From contig JBBHKE010000992.1 of NCBI GenBank assembly GCA_037447655.1, positions 1 through 62,000 on the forward strand: a stretch of 62,000 nt of DNA, written 5' to 3'. The translations under genes and the position numbers were made by a program. Positions 10,389-24,100 of this stretch are shown here, in pieces (within the stretch, counting starts at the first letter, position 1; every line of letters starts with the position of its first letter). Source of the DNA: Zygnema cylindricum. Lineage: Eukaryota; Streptophyta; Zygnematophyceae; Zygnematales; Zygnemataceae. Under the pieces are notes generated by a model. It was not told the origin of the DNA. It saw only the letters and a list, made by a program, of their open reading frames with translations, and searched no databases.

Positions 10389-10935
10389 ACTAATTTATGT
10401 TACAGCATCATAGCCGATATTCAGAGGTCCGGCCAATATGGATCGGAACATTGAAGGCCCGTGTTGCGTAGTACTGTTTTTTTTTTTTTTTTTTTGGGTC
10501 TCCACACTTTGTCACTTTCTCATGTCGATATCTGGCCAGTCCATAGCACATGGGATATAATCTCACGGTCGTCATTCTTTTTCAAGTACTTAAACCTCTT
10601 TATAGCTGTACTTCTATGATGTACAGTCAATGTACTTTTGTTGTAATATCGGATTACGTTACAATGTTTTGAAGAAACGTACGCACGAAACAAGAATCAG
10701 AGGTCGCAAAAGTCAAAACTTCAGATGCCCGAATCCGACATTTTTTTTTTTTTCAAAATCTGAATACCCGAAATCCGGCCGGGTGATGTCAAGCTCGTAA
10801 ATTGTTTCCCAGTAAACCGACACGCGTTTAGGAAAACAAAAATAACCGAAACTCGATTTCTAGCGACTACCCGTACCCGAATAAGTACAATATTAGTCGT
10901 ACAAAGTAGAACAACGCTGGATAGCAACAGCACAG
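10389..10935. other. Intergenic repeats, no gene seen
   Basis: Contains T-runs (about 10475-10496) and a segment with ATCCGGCCGGG and GAGGTCGCAA (10700-10790) related to the CCGGCCGG/GGGTACGG region at 11508-11700 in the opposite sense. No gene. Confidence 0.45.
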
Positions 10936-10937
10936 TA

Positions 10938-11455
10938 CACCGTGAATCACTATTAGCGTAATGAAATAGATAGCGTAATGAAACAATTAGCGTTATTTAC
11001 GCTAATTGGGAATGTCGTTTTTTTTGGAAATAATTTTTATTCTAATTTTTCGTACATTCTAATTTGCAAACTGCCTTGTAAAAAATTTCGGTGCAGAATA
11101 TATCCACACTACAATATGTGAATGTACGAAATTGTTCAAATCGTACGCCGTCGCATTTTTTTTTCATCCGCGAATGCCGGAAAATATTTACGCAATTACA
11201 TGTTAGCGCGACTACGGGACAGCGTGAATATCTTTTCTGTACTTTTCTACTAAAAAAAGTACCAAATTGTACGGCTCTGACAGACCGTACACCACACTAT
11301 TTGCGATGGCACTATATTAGAGTCATGAATCCTATTTTATGGAACACCTCAAATAACGTGTAGGAACATTTAGAATGTCTAATTCTATTTGAGAATTTGC
11401 CCAAAAAAAAGGGTACCTCAATTAGCGACCAACACGCTAATAGCGATTCACGGTG
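10938..11455. mobile_element. 518-bp mariner-type MITE (TA target)
   Basis: Ends CACCGTGAATCACTATTAGC (10938) and the inverted GCTAATAGCGATTCACGGTG (to 11455) match at all but one position over about 23 bp. They are flanked by TA at 10936-10937 and 11456-11457, the Tc1/mariner-type signature. No transposase frame. Related single ends occur near 6021-6041, 54483-54510 and 56872. Confidence 0.75.
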
Positions 11456-11507
11456 TAGTAGTACTTACCTACGAAACCTTTAATTTCTTTAGTCTTTTGT
11501 TTACCCG

Positions 11508-11700
11508 GCCGTAGCCGAGTTTTTTTTTTTTTTAGTCACCCGGCCGAATCCGGCCGGCCCCCAAAATTGGCATCCGAATCCGTTCCGGATCCGACGCGGC
11601 CGGCCGGGTACGGATCGGGTACGGATATGGTAGTGATCGGGTACGGAAAAGGTACAGATATGGTACGAATAGGGTACGGATTCGGGTACGCGATTGCGAC
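11508..11700 (+). repeat. GGGTACGGATA short tandem repeat and GGCCGG-rich block
   Basis: A CCGGCCG-rich stretch with a T-run is followed by repeated variants of GGGTACGGATATGGTA and GGGTACGGAAAAGGTACAGA between about 11605 and 11690. The two short opposite-strand frames here are low-complexity products of these repeats. Confidence 0.6.
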
Positions 11701-12085
11701 CTCTGACAAGCATATGTACCTCAGACGACTCCAGGCCACGAAACATCCGATGGCTGGGCCCGAAAGATTTCTGGATCTGCACCGGGATTTCCGATATTCA
11801 GCCGATATAGGCTGACCTGCCACAGGGAGGGAAAATCGACACCTTCCCCTGTAGGCCTTGCCTAAATCCGACCGTACAGTCATAAAAGACTCCGCACGCG
11901 GTCAGGAAGGTCAAACATTTTTTTCCCTTATACACGTTCGCAAAGCTGCTTCGCACGTGTGAAAAAAGAAGAAAGAAACGGGTTTCCACTTACAATTCAA
12001 AACCCGAATCAATCGGAATTTGAAAGGTTTGTTTTACTGAAACTGCCACGTTGCGCTCATTACCAATCTTTTGCCTCTCGCAGCC
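11701..12085 (+). promoter_or_regulatory. Upstream region / presumed 5' UTR of the LRR gene
   Basis: No TATA box or transcription start can be fixed. The bases before the start codon (GCAGCCATGG) give a strong plant-like translation context with G at +4. A CTCTCGCAG just upstream could be a 3' splice site for a 5'-UTR intron. Confidence 0.35.
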
Positions 12086-12182
12086 ATGGCTACCACCGCT
12101 GTCACGGTGACATTGTTGATCTTAGCGTGCCACGTGGCATTTGCAATGGGAGACTACAGCGGACCCATGGCGAAGCAAGACA
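12086..12182 (+). CDS. LRR gene exon 1: signal peptide
   Basis: Encodes 32 residues plus one base (phase 1 exit at GTGAGT). MATTAVTVTLLILACHVAFA is a typical signal peptide, with a likely cut after AFA. The ATG is chosen because it opens the hydrophobic segment, has a strong context and joins in frame to exon 2. Intron 1 is 143 nt and ends in CTGCAG. Confidence 0.8.
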
Positions 12183-15100
12183 GTGAGTCTTTCCCTCCTT
12201 TAACCTTCACCTCCCCTCTTTTTTAGGTGTGCAGTCCATGTATTCACACGTGCAAAATGTAGCTCCAAACCGATATTCTGACGCGTCCGTCCGTACTGAC
12301 ACGTGTGTCCGTACTTGTGCTGCAGAGGCGGCTCTGGAGGCGGTGAAGGCGGCCGTCGAGCACAAGGAGCAGTTTCCGGAGATAAAATGTTCGACCGGAG
12401 GAGATCCCGACTCGTGGGACGACACTGTGCCCTTTCGATGCGACAATTCTCGTCGCGTATATAAAATGTGAGCGATTATGTAAAACGACTGCGTGCACAC
12501 TTTGCTGTGACAGATCCGCTCCATCCCTTCCTCCCTCCACACCGCTAATTTCTCTATTTCGCACTAAATTTTACACTAAAGTTCGCACTTAATTTCGCAC
12601 TTAATTTTGACCCATAGTCGGCCGCACTCTTTGTTGCAATGGGATTTTAAAGCGATGCTTGGTCCTTGGCGAGGCTTAAGGGGACAATGGCGGGAGAGAA
12701 AGAAGGGGGGAAAAGGGGAGGGAGAAAGGAGAAACAAAGGACAAAGTGAGAAATATACCACGATATTCTGCGATGAAAATTTTATCCAAATTTTAAGGGT
12801 TTAGGGGAGGGCGGAGGGCGAGGCGAGGGGAGAGGAGAGGGTTGCCGAGGGATTTAAAGGGATGAAGTAAGAGAAATTAAGAGAAATTTTAGGAGAAATA
12901 TTTTTTTTTGTGTCGTGGTGGCCGTCGCACCCTTCCCCCTATTCCCTTTCTCCCCTCCGAACCCCTCCGCAGGGTCATTTGGGGACCGGCCAACGGATGG
13001 GGGAGGGTGATGAGGGAGGGCGATGTTTGGGGCAGTGGGTTGACAACAAGGGAAAGCGGGTGCAAAAATATCTATGACATAAATAATGAAAGGGGGTGGG
13101 GTGGTGAGGGAGAAGGTTGTAAAAGAACATATGTCAACTTGTTGACGGGTCACTTTTGGTTTATACGGGAGGGGAAGAGTTGGTTTTTTGAGTGAGAAAG
13201 TGGGAACTTGTTTGTCAACAAATGGGAAGCAGGAAGTGAGGATGGGGAGAATAGGGGAGGAAGTGGGAAAGAGACAATAAGAGGATATTGTTTAAAAATC
13301 TATGCGGGTGGATGGTGCAGAAATTTGCTTTATCTTCAATTGGGGGGGAGTATTGCGCCAGAGATTGGGAACCTCACAAGATTGAAAGAATTGTGAGTGA
13401 GATATGGGAGGGGGGATGCATCTTCTACACAAAATAACTGTAAGAAAATAGGTTATAGTAAAAGAATAAAACACTTCTTTTTCTTTCATCGGATTTTTGT
13501 TGGAATAGTAGAATAGGAATTTTTAAACCATATTTTGGCTGAAGGTTGAAATGTTGTCGTTTTGCACCTTTTAATAAATCCTTCAATGTGAGTGGGAAAA
13601 ATCTGTATTTCCGTGTCAATGTAGATGATAAATAAAGATAGTTGTGGATTCATGTTTAATATATATTTACAACTAGAAATAAACTTATAAAATTAAAAAT
13701 TTAAAACACATGACCAAAACAAAACAGCAAGGATGTAAAAGAAGCTTGCAAAAAGAATCCGACTTTGACATTTTGGAACTAGTTGAGAATAGTTTCCATG
13801 CATAACAAAGTTACAAAATTGTAAATTTCTAACTGAAAAAGGAAATTCATTTATATATATATATCTCATTTTTTTTGAATAACATGTTTGAAAAGGTTAT
13901 AAATAGTCATGAATTCTCCCGATTTCAATAATAGGCTGTTTTCGGTCTAAATAAACAAAATGACATTAGATTGGGTAGCAAAACAGATTCGGTGAACATT
14001 TCAAAAATCAGAATGTTATTGCTGAATTTCTAATATCATCCACTTCCCTCGTAAAAGAAGGGTTGACACTCACAAGTTATAGGTAGACTCTCGAGGAAGA
14101 ACAGCAAAATAACTTCTGAAGATGAGAGGTAAAACGCAGATCATAATCACTGATGAAATCCTCTTGGAGGTTCTGGAATATGAATGCTTTTAATTGCTAC
14201 AGTAATGTGATAGCTTTTGCTTTCATGGTGGAAAAAGTGCACTATTTTGAGGACCTCTTGGTGACAATGTTAAATGGGCGGCAACCCACACTGGCCTAAC
14301 TTTTTTGAGCAAGGTCGTGACGTTGCTAAAAACCCAATTTTCTTGAATTTTGAAATGCGATTTCCCTTTGAAAAGTATCACACATGCAAATATAACATCC
14401 CTTGATCTTACCGATCAATGGTCAAAAATCACTAGAAGCGTTTTTTATAAAATTTTGTGATTTTCATGTCCCCCACATGTGGGTGATCGTGGAAATCATT
14501 AACGATGAGTATTCGTATGGTCGACATGTTACAGACGACAATTTCAGTGGATGTCTGGGAAATAGAACTCACAATCAAAAGACAAATGGACATCACCAAG
14601 AAAGTAGAGGCATAATGGCCATCTATTGTGTGTATTTATTTTATAGTAATCAAAGACACACAAGCTTTTCCCAATTAGGGAAATACACTTGTTATGAAGT
14701 TGTGAATCCCGACATAAAATTTACTGTGAAGGAGAAAACCTATGCACTTTATTCAACAATGTAAGCACAGTATGATAGAAACTATAAAACTGTCATAAAA
14801 GCCAACAAATTATGTCTCACATAATGCATTATTAACAACGACCATTGTGTCAAATGCCCAAATATATATATATATATATATATATAGTCACCTTGCAACA
14901 TTGGAACGATATCAAAACGCGACGCCCAAGTTGGCTTTAATAAATATATTTCTTAAGAATGACTACTATCATGGGGGAAAATGCTCAATGATAAAATAGT
15001 GAGTACAAGAGCAAATTGCAAAAAAAATATTTACATGACTATTTTTACTCCAACATGGGTTCCTACTCAACGTATAAATATATAATGTGGTTCAATCTCG

Positions 15101-18100
15101 AAAAGCCAACACGTAGACAAACCCGTCTCACAATAAAAGGCCAACCACCCATCAATTGTGATAATATTGGACATACATTATATTCTAGTTTAATTCTTGA
15201 TCAAACCATGAAAGGAAAAAAAATAACAATAAATATCAAAAGATTCAAATTCATACAGTGAGCTTTAAGAAAAAAAGAAATCAAACGTTTTTTACATTCT
15301 ATCCCATTTTCTTCATAACTTTGGTCAATTGGTTAATAACCAACGTCTAATGATAACACGATGGATAAAAAATAATTTGATTTGAAACACCGTAGGTGGT
15401 AAAATTCTTAGTAATAGCAAAATTAATATGGAGGAAGGGAAGCAAAGATAGAGAGAAAGGAAAAGGGGAAGGGAAAAAGAAGAATATTGAGAGGAAAAAG
15501 ACAGGAAAAAGGAGAAGGGAGAAGAAAAAGGAGAGGGAAGTAAAGAGGGAGGGGTGAGAAAGGTGAGGGAGAAGGAGAGGGAGAGGGAGAGGAAGAGGGT
15601 GAGAGATGGAAATAGAAGGGGACACCGAGGGCAAAAATGAAAATAGGTAGTTATGTGTGGGAAAATTGTAAACTGACATTTCTTTCTTTCTCCCTCGAGA
15701 TACATTTTTTTTTCATTTTTTTTTTTATGATTCGTTATGTGAATGCCCGTGTCACAGACGTCTACAGGAAAACTGGTTTAGTGGAAGCATTCCACCGTCC
15801 ATCGGTCAACTGACATCTCTCGAATTCTTGTAAGTCACATGACACAATGGTCGAGTTGCGCATCGAAAATGTTGTTTGAGAAGAGGGGGATAGGGGGAAA
15901 TAGCGCGTGGGGGAAATAGATAGGGAGAGGGAAAGGGTGAAGGAGAGGGAGAGCGATAGTAAGAGAAAGTCAGAGAAAGGTAAAAGAGGTGGGCGAGTAT
16001 GGAGTGGAAGAAGAAGGAAGAAAAGAGGAGAGTGAGGTAGAGGGAGAGGGAGAGAGAGAGGGAAAAGGAAACGTAGAGGGGCCGGAGGAAGGGTGTCTGA
16101 GGGGAAGGGGGCGGAGATGAGGCCCGGGGAGTGGAGAGAATGGGATAGGGTGAGGGAAAGGGACGGAGAGAGGGGGGGAGGTTTAGAAGGATGATGGAGA
16201 GAGAGAGGGAAAGGAGGAAAAAAAGGAAGACGGAAACGGAGAGGAAGCAAAAAAAGGAGGGGAGAGGGTATTTTTCTTTATAAACTTACATTGGGAGAGG
16301 GTGAGAGGTAGAGACCGAAAGGGAAGAGGCGGGGAGGGAGGGATGGGGAGATGAAGAGGGACAAAAGGGGATAGGGAAATGTAGGGGGAGAGGGAGGGTG
16401 AGAGGGAAACGAGTCATACGGGGAGATATTGGGGGAGAGGGAGGGGGAGAGCGAGGGAGAGAAAGGGGAAATGTGAGAGGACGAGAGAGGGTGAGAGAGG
16501 GGGAGAGGGGGGGAGAGGGGGGGAGAGAGAAGGGAAATGAGGCGGAAAGAGAGGGGAGAGAGGGGGAGAGAAGGGGAGAGGGGGAAAGAGGGAGAGAGGT
16601 GGAGATGTGAAGAGATAATTAAAGGGATAGGGGTAGAGGGGGAAAAGGGGAGAGGGAGAGAGGGAGAGAGAGAGAGAGGGGGTGGGGAAGATGGAGAGAG
16701 GGAGAGAGGGGAGAGGGGGAGAGGAGGTAAAGTGGGGTTGAGGCGGAAATGGAGACGGAGAGTGATTTCTACTTAATACTTCATAATTAATAATTAATAT
16801 CTACTATTGAAGACTTAATGTTCATAACCAATACTTTATATTTAATATTTATCGATCAATAATTAATAAATATTAATTTATACTCGATATTGTAATTGCT
16901 ACTTAACATTTAACACTATTTATTTAATAATCAAGAATCAATACGTAATAATTAAGGCTTATTAATACATATTTTTTTTGTTTTTTCTTTCGTGCTTAAT
17001 TATTAATATTTACTACTTAATACTTAATACTTAACAATTGTCATCTTATATTTAATTATTTGTAATTAATTCTTAATAAATAATCATATTATATTTTATA
17101 ATCAATACGTAACTTTTTTTTGATTAATACATTATAAGTGATACTTAACAATTGATACTCGATATTTTTAAACAATATACTTAATACTTAATTCGCTAAA
17201 AATAATAAACAATTGTGAAAACTTAAAGCTTCATTTTTTTAAACTGTTACGGAAGAGTTAATAAATATTATTTAATTTTACAAACAACCACAATATTAAT
17301 AATAATAACAATAATAATAATACTAATATTTATTATAATAATAATAGTAATAAGTATAATAATAATAATAAGAATAATAAGAATAATAATATTAATTTTT
17401 ATGATTATTGTAATAAAAATAATAATAATCATAATAATCATAACAACAATAATCACAATAACAATAAGAATAATAATAAAATAAATAACAATAATAATGA
17501 TAACAGTAACAACAATAATAATAATAATAATTATAACTTTAACAATTTTTATCATAGCCATAAGAATAATAATAACAATAATAAGTATAATCATAATAAT
17601 AATAATAGTAATAATTATAATAATTATAATTGTTGCTAATCATAATCATAATCATAATAATAGTAAGAATTATGATTATAATAATTATGATTACAATAAG
17701 CAACAATAGTGTCATGATAATAATAAGCAATCAAAGTAACATTAATAGCAACAATAACCATAATAGTAATAGCAATAATGATAATAACAATAATAGTACA
17801 ATAACAATAGTAGTAACAAAACAAAAACAGCAATAGCAACAAAGCTGTTATGATAATTATGTTAATAGTCGTAACAGGGCCAGTTATAATAATGGTGAAA
17901 AAAATAATAATGAAAATAGTGTCATCAATATTGACATTGACAATAGTTATAATACTGATAGTAACCCTAATAGTGACAACCACACGAGCAACGACAATTT
18001 TAGTATAGCGATAATGATAGTCGTTGCTACAATAATTGTAATAGCGACAATAATAGTAATGGCGACAGTGAGAGCAACAATGACAATAATATTACCAGGA

Positions 18101-21100
18101 ACAAAGATAATAACAACAACAATAACATCAATAATAACAACATAATGGTAACAATAACAATAATAGTAACAGTAATAGCAATCATAACAATTATATTAGT
18201 TGTAATAGTAATAGTAGTTGTAGCACTAAAAGTAATAGTAGTAATAATGATAATAGTAATGATAACAATTCTGATTAATTCGTATAATAATAATAATATT
18301 CATATTAACGATAGTTATTGTATCAATAAAATTTATAGCAATCATAATCCTAATTATAATAATCATATGAAACAATAAAAATAATAAACTCCAGTAATGC
18401 ATAGTAATAACAGTTTATAAAAATAAAAATTAGAATAATAAGTTTCAATTATTCTACAACGTAACAATAAATGAGTTTTACAAATATTAGTAATAAAAAG
18501 AAATAATAAAAAAAAAATAGTAATGAAAAATAGTGATAACAATAATAAAAATATTAATAATAATTGTAATAAGAATAAGCATAACAAAAATAACCATCAT
18601 AATAATAAAAGTAGGAATAATAACGATAATAATAACAACAATAACAACAATACCAATAATAATAACAATAATAATAACACGAAATAATAACAATAAAAAC
18701 ATTAGTGTAGTAATAATAGTACTAATAGCAATAAAATTAATAATAAAAATAAGAAAATAACAATCACAACAATAATAACACTAATAACAATGATCATAGT
18801 AATAATAGCAATTATTGTTATAATCATAACTGACATAATAATCATAAGAGACTTAATAATCATAATAGTGATAACAATCATAATAGTCATAACAATCGTA
18901 ATAATCATAACAATTAATATAGTCATAACAATCATAAAACTACTAAACATCATAATACTCACAATTATCGTAATAATCATACTCCTCAATCATCATACTA
19001 ATCATAATTAAAATAATAACAATAACAATATCAATAACAATAACAATAACAATAACAATAACAATAACAATAACAATAACAATAACAATAACAATAATAA
19101 TAATAACAATAATAATAATAATAACAAATAAAATAATAGCAATAAGAAGAACAATAGCAGTAACTACAGCAATAACAACAAAAATAACAATAACGATTGC
19201 GCTAACCATAGCGATAGCGATAATGATAGCGATAACGATACCCATAGCAATAGCAATAACAATATCAATAGCGATAAAAATAGCAATAACAACAGCAATA
19301 GCAATAACAGTAGCAATATCAAAAACAATAGCAATAATAAAAACAGTAACCGTAATAAAAACGAGATCAATAACAATACAACAATAACAATAACAACAAC
19401 AATAGCATTGACAATTACAATAACCGTAAAAAGTAACTATAATAATAATGACAACAATAATAACAATAACAATAACAACAATAATAATAACAATAAGAAT
19501 AACAATAACAAAAACAATAACAATGACACTAGCAATAACAATAACAATAACACTAACAATAACACTAACAATAACACTAACAATAACACTAACAATAACA
19601 ATAACAATAACAGCAACTATGATAATAATAGTTGTTGGAGTAGCCGAAGTATAAAAAACAATATCAATAGCAATAACAACACCAACAACAACATTAACTG
19701 CGATAGCAATAGCATCAACAAAAGCAACAGCAATAAAAATAGCAAAAGCAATAACAAAAATGATAATTATTATAGTAAAACTATAATGACCCATAATGAA
19801 TCTTATTATAATTATAACATAATATAGTAATAATAAAAATTGTAAAATAAAAATATTTTTAAATAATAATCAGCAAAATATGATAATGATAGTAAAAAAA
19901 TAATATATTGAATAAATTTAAAAGATATTTCCAATGATATGATTGTAATCATTTTAAGTAACAAAGTATTATAATCATATTTTTGAAATGACAGAAAAAA
20001 AGTCTAATGACAATTAATATAAAAAAAAAAACATGTTTTGCGGATGCCCTGTGTCACAGATATCTACATAGGAATGATTTGACTGGGAGCATTCCATCGT
20101 CCATTGGTCAGCTGACATCCCTCCAATATTTGTAAGATACATGACACTAAAGTGGTCTAAATGGAATTGGTTTGTTGGAGAAAATAGTTCACCGCCTAAT
20201 TAATTAAAAAATTTTCATTGCTATTTTTGTTTTTTTTTTTTTTAACTGCTAATTTTATAAATTTACTTGACTGGATTGTGGAAAAGGGGATAAAGGTGTC
20301 GAAATAAATTTAATGAAAGTGAGAGGGAGAGGGAGAGGAAAAAAAGATAGAGGAAAAAGTGGGGGCAAAGATAAAGGGGAGTGGCGAGTAGGGATAAAAT
20401 GGGGAGGAGGGAAAAAAAAGAGGAGTGTGAGAGGAAAATTATCAACTAAATGTTATTTTTCCCTCTTATTCGTAATTTTTCAGTTTCATTTATGATTAGT
20501 TATTTGGATGCTTATTGTCACAGATATCTATATACGAACCATTTGAGTGGAAACATTCCATCTTCTATCGGTCAAATGACATCCCTCCAGTCCTTGTAAG
20601 ACGCATGAAAATATGATTTTGAAAAGTCGCAAAAAGTATATTTTTGTTTTTATATTTAATGCGGGGTGGGGGTGGGGGTGGGGGAGGGAGGGGGGAGGGA
20701 GGGGTGAGGGAGAAAGGGAGAGAGGGAGATAAAAGTGGGAGGGGTGGAGAGGGAGAGGGATACCGAGGGAGTGGGAGGAGGCGAAGAGGAGGGGAGCATG
20801 TGACTTCGAGAAGAGAGAAAAAGACGAGAGAAGGAATGGAGAGAAAAAGAGGAGAGATAAGAGAGGGTGGAAGAGGGTGTGAAAGGGAGAGATTGTGAGC
20901 CGGAGTCGAGGGGGAGAGGAAAATATAGCGGTGGAAAAGGGGAAAAGGAGGAGAGTATGAGATTGGGTTAGGGGAAGTTGGGTAAAAGGAAAAAGAGGGA
21001 GAAAGGCGAGAGAGAGAATGAGAGGGGGATCGAGAAGGAGAAGGGGAAGGTGATCATGAAAGGGAGGCGGAGTAGGAGACAGGGCTGGGAAAGGAACGGG

Positions 21101-24100
21101 GGAGGGAAAAAGAGGGAAAGGGTAATGGTGGAAAGAGACGGGTAAGAACGGGGCGAAAGAGAGAAATAAGGAAAGGGAATGGTCGAGGGAAACGGAGATC
21201 AAGAGGGTAAGGGAGAGAGAGAGGGGGAGAAAGAGAGAGGGAAGGAAGAGAGGGAGAGGATAAAGGAAAAGGTGAGAGAAATTAAACGAGAGAGAGGGAG
21301 TGGAGATAAAGAGTTGGAGGGTGAGGGAGGGAAGGCGTGGTCGGATGGCAAGTTGTAGGAAGAGGGATGCGAGGTCAAGGAGAAGAGAAGTGGAGGGTGG
21401 TGGAGAGGGGAAGGAGGGGGAAGGAGAGGGAGATGGAGATCGAGAAGAAGAGAGAGAGCAAGGTAGAGTGAGAGGGAATGGGGCCCGAGAGGGAGAGAGA
21501 GAGAAGAGGGGGGGGAGATATAGATAGGAAAGGAGGGGAATAACGGAAATGGCAAAAGGAGCGAGGAGATGATGGGGAGAATGGGCGAAAGGGAACGAGA
21601 GAGGGAGAGAGAGAGAGAGGAATAGCGAGGAGAGGGGAAGTTGGGGAAAGGGAGAGATGGAGAGAGGGAGAGGGGAAAAGGGGATGGAAAGGTAGGGGGA
21701 GAAAGGGGGAGTAGGAACGGGGGGAGAGGGGAATAGTGGGGAAGAGAGGAAAAGGGAGAGTGGAGGGGTGAGAGGGCGGAGAGAAAGGGGAGAGAGGGGT
21801 GGAGAGAGGGAGAGGAGAAATGGGAGATGGGTGGGAGGGAGGACAAAAGGGGAAGAGTGGGAGAGGGAGAGGGAGAGGGAAGAGGGGAAATAATTGGAGG
21901 TGAAAGGAGAGAGAGAGGGTGAGATCTTAAGGATAAGAAGAGGGAGGTATTAAAGGAGAGGAAGAGAGGGAAGGGGCGGAGAGGGTTATGAATAGGTGTA
22001 GAGGGGGAGAAGGAACGAGGTGTAGAGGGAGAGAAGGGGAGAGATCAAGAGGGGGCGAGAAAGAGAGTGGGAGGAGGACGAGAGGGTGAGAGTGGGAGAG
22101 GTGGAGAGGCGAAGGAGAAGGGATAGGGACAAAGGGGAGAGGGGGGGAAAGTGGAGGAGAGGGGATGCACGGAGTGGGAATAGATAAGTGGGGGGGAAGG
22201 GGAAAAGGGGAAATGGGAAGAGGAAGTGAGATACAGGAGGGCGTTTGACGAAGAGAAGGGGTGAGAACTTTCATGTCTACCTTTAAAAGTTAAATTTTTA
22301 AAACTGCAATGACTTATTTTGATTTCCATAAATTCGAAAGAATAAGTGACAAATTGTGGCAAAGAGCTTGTTAGGGAGAGAGGGAACTGGGGGGTTGGAG
22401 GAAATGAAAAATAAAAAGGAAAAATGAAAAGGGTGCATATAAACAAATGCAATTTTGTCTTTGAAAATGGTTAAAATTTTATTTATTTCCCTTGATGTTT
22501 GTGTTTTTTTTTACTCTTTTTTTATGAATGGTCTTGTGGACGTTTTTTTATCGCAGATACATATCTCAAAACCAGTTGAATGGAAGGATTCCATCATCCA
22601 TTGGTCTAACATCCCTCCAGTTATTGTAAGACACATGGCCCTAAGGCTACTTACGCATCGAAAGTGTGGTTCCAATTAAATGGTTTATTGTTAAAAAAAG
22701 TTCACCACATAATTAATTTTGAAATTTGTCAAAGTAACTATTTATAAGCATATAAGCAAATTTTATGTTTATATTTTTATCATAATTAACCTAATATCAA
22801 AAATCGACTTGAAGGTGGAGACTTGGTGGGAGGGGCTATGAGGGAAGAGTAAGGTAAAAAGGGGGTGCGATGAAGGATTGAAAATCGATATTGGTGACGA
22901 TCAAAGATCTTGAATTTGAAAATTTGTATTTTTTCTTCAATTTTTTTGTGGGTATTTGAATTATGGTTTTTCTTTGCTGTTTTTTTTGGCACGGTTCTTG
23001 CACATTTTAATTTTACAAAGAGAAATGTGATAGAAAAAGAGTGAGGGGGGAAATAAAGAGGGAGGGACGAGGAGAGGAGCTGAAGAGAAGAAATTGATAG
23101 AAACAAGGATTAAAAGAGGGCGAGAAGGAGAGAGAGAAAGGAAAAGGGAGTGAGAACGACAAAAAAAAGGTGAAGGGAAATGAGAACGGGAGGGAGAGGG
23201 GAAGGGGGGGGGAAGAGAGGGAGAGGGAGAGAGGGAGGGAGGGAAAAGGTGGATGCAAAAGGGGGTAATAAAAAAAATGGTGGATGTAAGGGAGGGTAGA
23301 ACGGAAAGGGGTGGGTGGCTAAATGAAAAAAGTACAATTGAGTGTTTGTAAATTGTAAAATGGATTATTTTCTCCCTTTATATTTGCTTACTTCCTTTTT
23401 TTTATGATTTTTTTGGTGGAAATCTATGTCACAGATGGCTGGATGACAACAACTTGAGTGGAAATATTCCATCTTCTATTTGTAATTTGACATCCCTCCA
23501 ATCCTTGTAAGACACATGACACTATGATTGTGTTACGCATCAAAAAGGGAGATTGGAATAAGATTTAAAGAAATGGGGTATAGATGGAGAGGGGGAGAGG
23601 GAGAGAGATGCTTAGAGAGAGGGAGAAGAGATAGAGCGAAGGCTAGAGGAAGAGAGGGAGAGAGGGATAGAGGGGAAAATTTGGAAAAGGAGAGGGGGAG
23701 GAAAAAGGTAAGGAAAGGCAAGAGGGGGAGAGAGAACGATAGATAGAGTGAGGAGAGGAAGAGGGAAGAAGGGAAAGAGATAAGGGGCATATTGAGGAGA
23801 TGGAGAGGAGGGAGAGGGACTGAGAGTGGGGGAGTAGAGGGAAGGTAGGGGTGAGGTCAGGGTGATAGATTGGGGTATGTGAGGGGTATAGAGAGGGAAA
23901 AGAGAAAAAGAGGGAGCAGGATTGGTCCAGGAGGAAGAGGGAAAGGAGGAGAGGCGGAAAAGGGGAAGGAATAAAGGGGGGAGGGGGAGAGAGGGAGAAG
24001 TGGAGAGGTGATGGAGGAGGGAAAGATAGGAGGAGAATAAGGGGGACAAAAAGAGAGGGCGAGTGGAAAGGATCAACGAGATTGGAGAAGGGAGAGAAGA

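Noticed and set aside
14520-14590. Possible extra LRR exon (DDNFSGCLGN after TTACAG)
   Set aside because: Only about ten residues resemble the first half of a repeat; the second half (IPxxIGxLTSL), the 72-nt length and the GTAAG donor are missing.
18943-19794. 283-codon minus-strand frame and opposing Asn/Thr-rich frames
   Set aside because: Created by the AAT/AAC triplet array, which removes stops in several frames at once; no domain.
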